Positions 12,705-13,380 of a DNA stretch of 13,380 nt are shown here, one piece after another (positions within the stretch are counted from its first letter, which is position 1; each line of letters starts with the position of its first letter). The notes under the pieces are model-generated. The model worked only from the letters and a program-made list of their open reading frames with translations, did no database searches and had not been told where the DNA came from. This DNA comes from Xanthomonas translucens pv. translucens DSM 18974 (GTDB lineage Bacteria > Pseudomonadota > Gammaproteobacteria > Xanthomonadales > Xanthomonadaceae): the NCBI RefSeq assembly GCF_000331775.1, contig NZ_CAPJ01000249.1:1-13380 (forward strand), read 5' to 3'. Made by a program: the position numbers and the translations under genes.

Positions 12705-13022
12705 GGCCGGCGCGTCGGCGTCGAGGCGCCGGCTATTGAATGGATTGCTCCAAGCGTCGCGGTCGGCCGTGCTGCGCAGGTGGGCCGCCGCTCTGGACGC
12801 GCCGACACTCTAGCAATCGGACCGATGGGGAATTGCAAAAGCCGCGTGATGGCACGTGCTGCACGGCATGTCCATTCACGTTGCATGTGCTGAGCGGTGC
12901 GGGCGGCGAAAAGGCGCTTGCACAGTAGCGGCAGGCACGCAGGTGGCACGGCGACAGGCTCAATTCCGCGAGACGCTTTCGCGCCGGACCCTCACCCAAG
13001 CCCTCTGCCGGTGGGAGAGGGG
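12705..13022 (-). other. Gap between the two minus-strand hypothetical genes
   Basis: A 318-base stretch. Positions 12705-12809 probably belong to the damaged 5' part of the 12492 gene. 12813-12984 shows no credible gene. 12985-13022 is a G+C-rich repeat listed separately. Confidence 0.5.
12985..13022. repeat. Intergenic repeat, CCCTCACCC...CCCTCT...AGAGGGG type
   Basis: This resembles the dispersed repeat common between genes in Xanthomonadaceae and other proteobacteria. CCCTCT (13001-13006) pairs with AGAGGG (13016-13021) around a nine-base loop. It touches the stop codon of the 13023 gene and may end its transcript. Recognition is from memory. Confidence 0.5.
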
Positions 13023-13380
13023 CTATTTGTACGGCCCCGGGCCGCGCCAGACCAGTTCGCCCTGCTTGTAGACCTGCAGCATGGTGATAACCTCGCGGGC
13101 GTCGCCGATGGCCTTCAGTTCCGGGGAATCCGGCGGCAGCGCGCGGCATTTGCCTGAGCCGCGCTTCATCGCGATCTCCAGCGGGCAGGCCATGCGGTAT
13201 TGGGTGCCGGGCAGCAGGATGAAGAATTCCTTCATGCCCTGGTCCATCCAGGCGCGCAGCAGGGTTTCGCTGCGCAGGTCGTAATAGACCAGGTAGCCGC
13301 CCAGTTCCATGCTGGGGCCGGCGTCGCTGGGGTCGCCGCGGCGGCCGCCACGACCGCCGCCGTCGCGCACCAGGCCGGCG
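13023..13380 (-). CDS. Hypothetical protein, 5' end outside window
   Basis: The frame is open through the window edge and ends in TAG at 13023-13025. About 118 residues are visible. A Gly/Arg/Asp-rich stretch (DGGGRGGRRGDPSDAG) looks like a flexible linker. A compact domain follows: LGGYLVYYDLRSETLLRAWMDQGMKEFFILLPG, then YRMACPLEIAMKRGSGKCRALPP, then REVITMLQVYKQGELVWRGPGPYK. The two cysteines in MACPLE and GKCRAL may pair if the protein is exported, but no signal peptide is visible because the start is missing. I do not recognise the family. Gene order suggests it belongs with the 12492 gene, perhaps as an old tandem relative, though the two share only general pattern. Confidence 0.65.
   Translation of the reverse strand, partial: AGLVRDGGGRGGRRGDPSDAGPSMELGGYLVYYDLRSETLLRAWMDQGMKEFFILLPGTQYRMACPLEIAMKRGSGKCRALPPDSPELKAIGDAREVITMLQVYKQGELVWRGPGPYK

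Noticed and set aside
1..13380. CRISPR arrays, tRNA and rRNA genes, complete insertion sequences
   Set aside because: Looked for regularly spaced repeats, cloverleaf-like segments and transposase motifs by eye; none found.

Overview
The window is high-GC DNA with the gene content, codon style and intergenic repeats of a Xanthomonadaceae chromosome. Xanthomonas is the most likely genus: there is a LipA/LesA-type secreted lipase, a possible hrp-type PIP box, and typical G+C-rich hairpins between genes. No rRNA, tRNA, CRISPR array or intact insertion sequence was seen.

Layout. (1) Positions 1-1258 hold the C-terminal two thirds of recD, the alpha subunit of exonuclease V. (2) Positions 1484-4094 carry two small type II toxin-antitoxin modules on opposite strands (1484-2206 plus; 3535-4094 minus). 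Between them lie a small lipoprotein gene and a HIT-family nucleotide hydrolase gene, both on the minus strand. Both toxins appear to start with TTG directly at the end of an ATG-started antitoxin gene. (3) Positions about 4254-5425 form an A/T-richer island with one orphan membrane-anchored protein of unknown function. (4) Positions 5426-6250 (minus) encode a membrane-anchored Mrr-type endonuclease with a C-terminal four-cysteine zinc finger. (5) Positions 6556-7800 form a compact operon: a secreted HExxH protein resembling metallopeptidase toxin domains, a secreted partner that may be its inhibitor, and a strong terminator. (6) Positions 7979-8657 hold a SymE-like toxin gene overlapping a small partner gene. 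(7) Positions 8658-9170 contain gene fragments and dispersed repeats, ending in a PIP-box match. (8) Positions 9171-10052 encode an unrecognised soluble protein with a Ser/Thr/Pro-rich N-terminus, a candidate type III effector. (9) Positions 10578-11840 (minus) encode a secreted lipase. (10) Positions 12492-13380 (minus) hold two small hypothetical genes, one probably broken and one cut by the window edge.

Taken together, the stretch between recD and the lipase reads as an accessory region of toxins, antitoxins and possible defence or virulence factors. The best candidates for something undescribed are the secreted HExxH protein with its partner (6556-7719) and the PIP-box-preceded gene (9077-10052). 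The functions proposed for these two are inferences from motifs and gene context.
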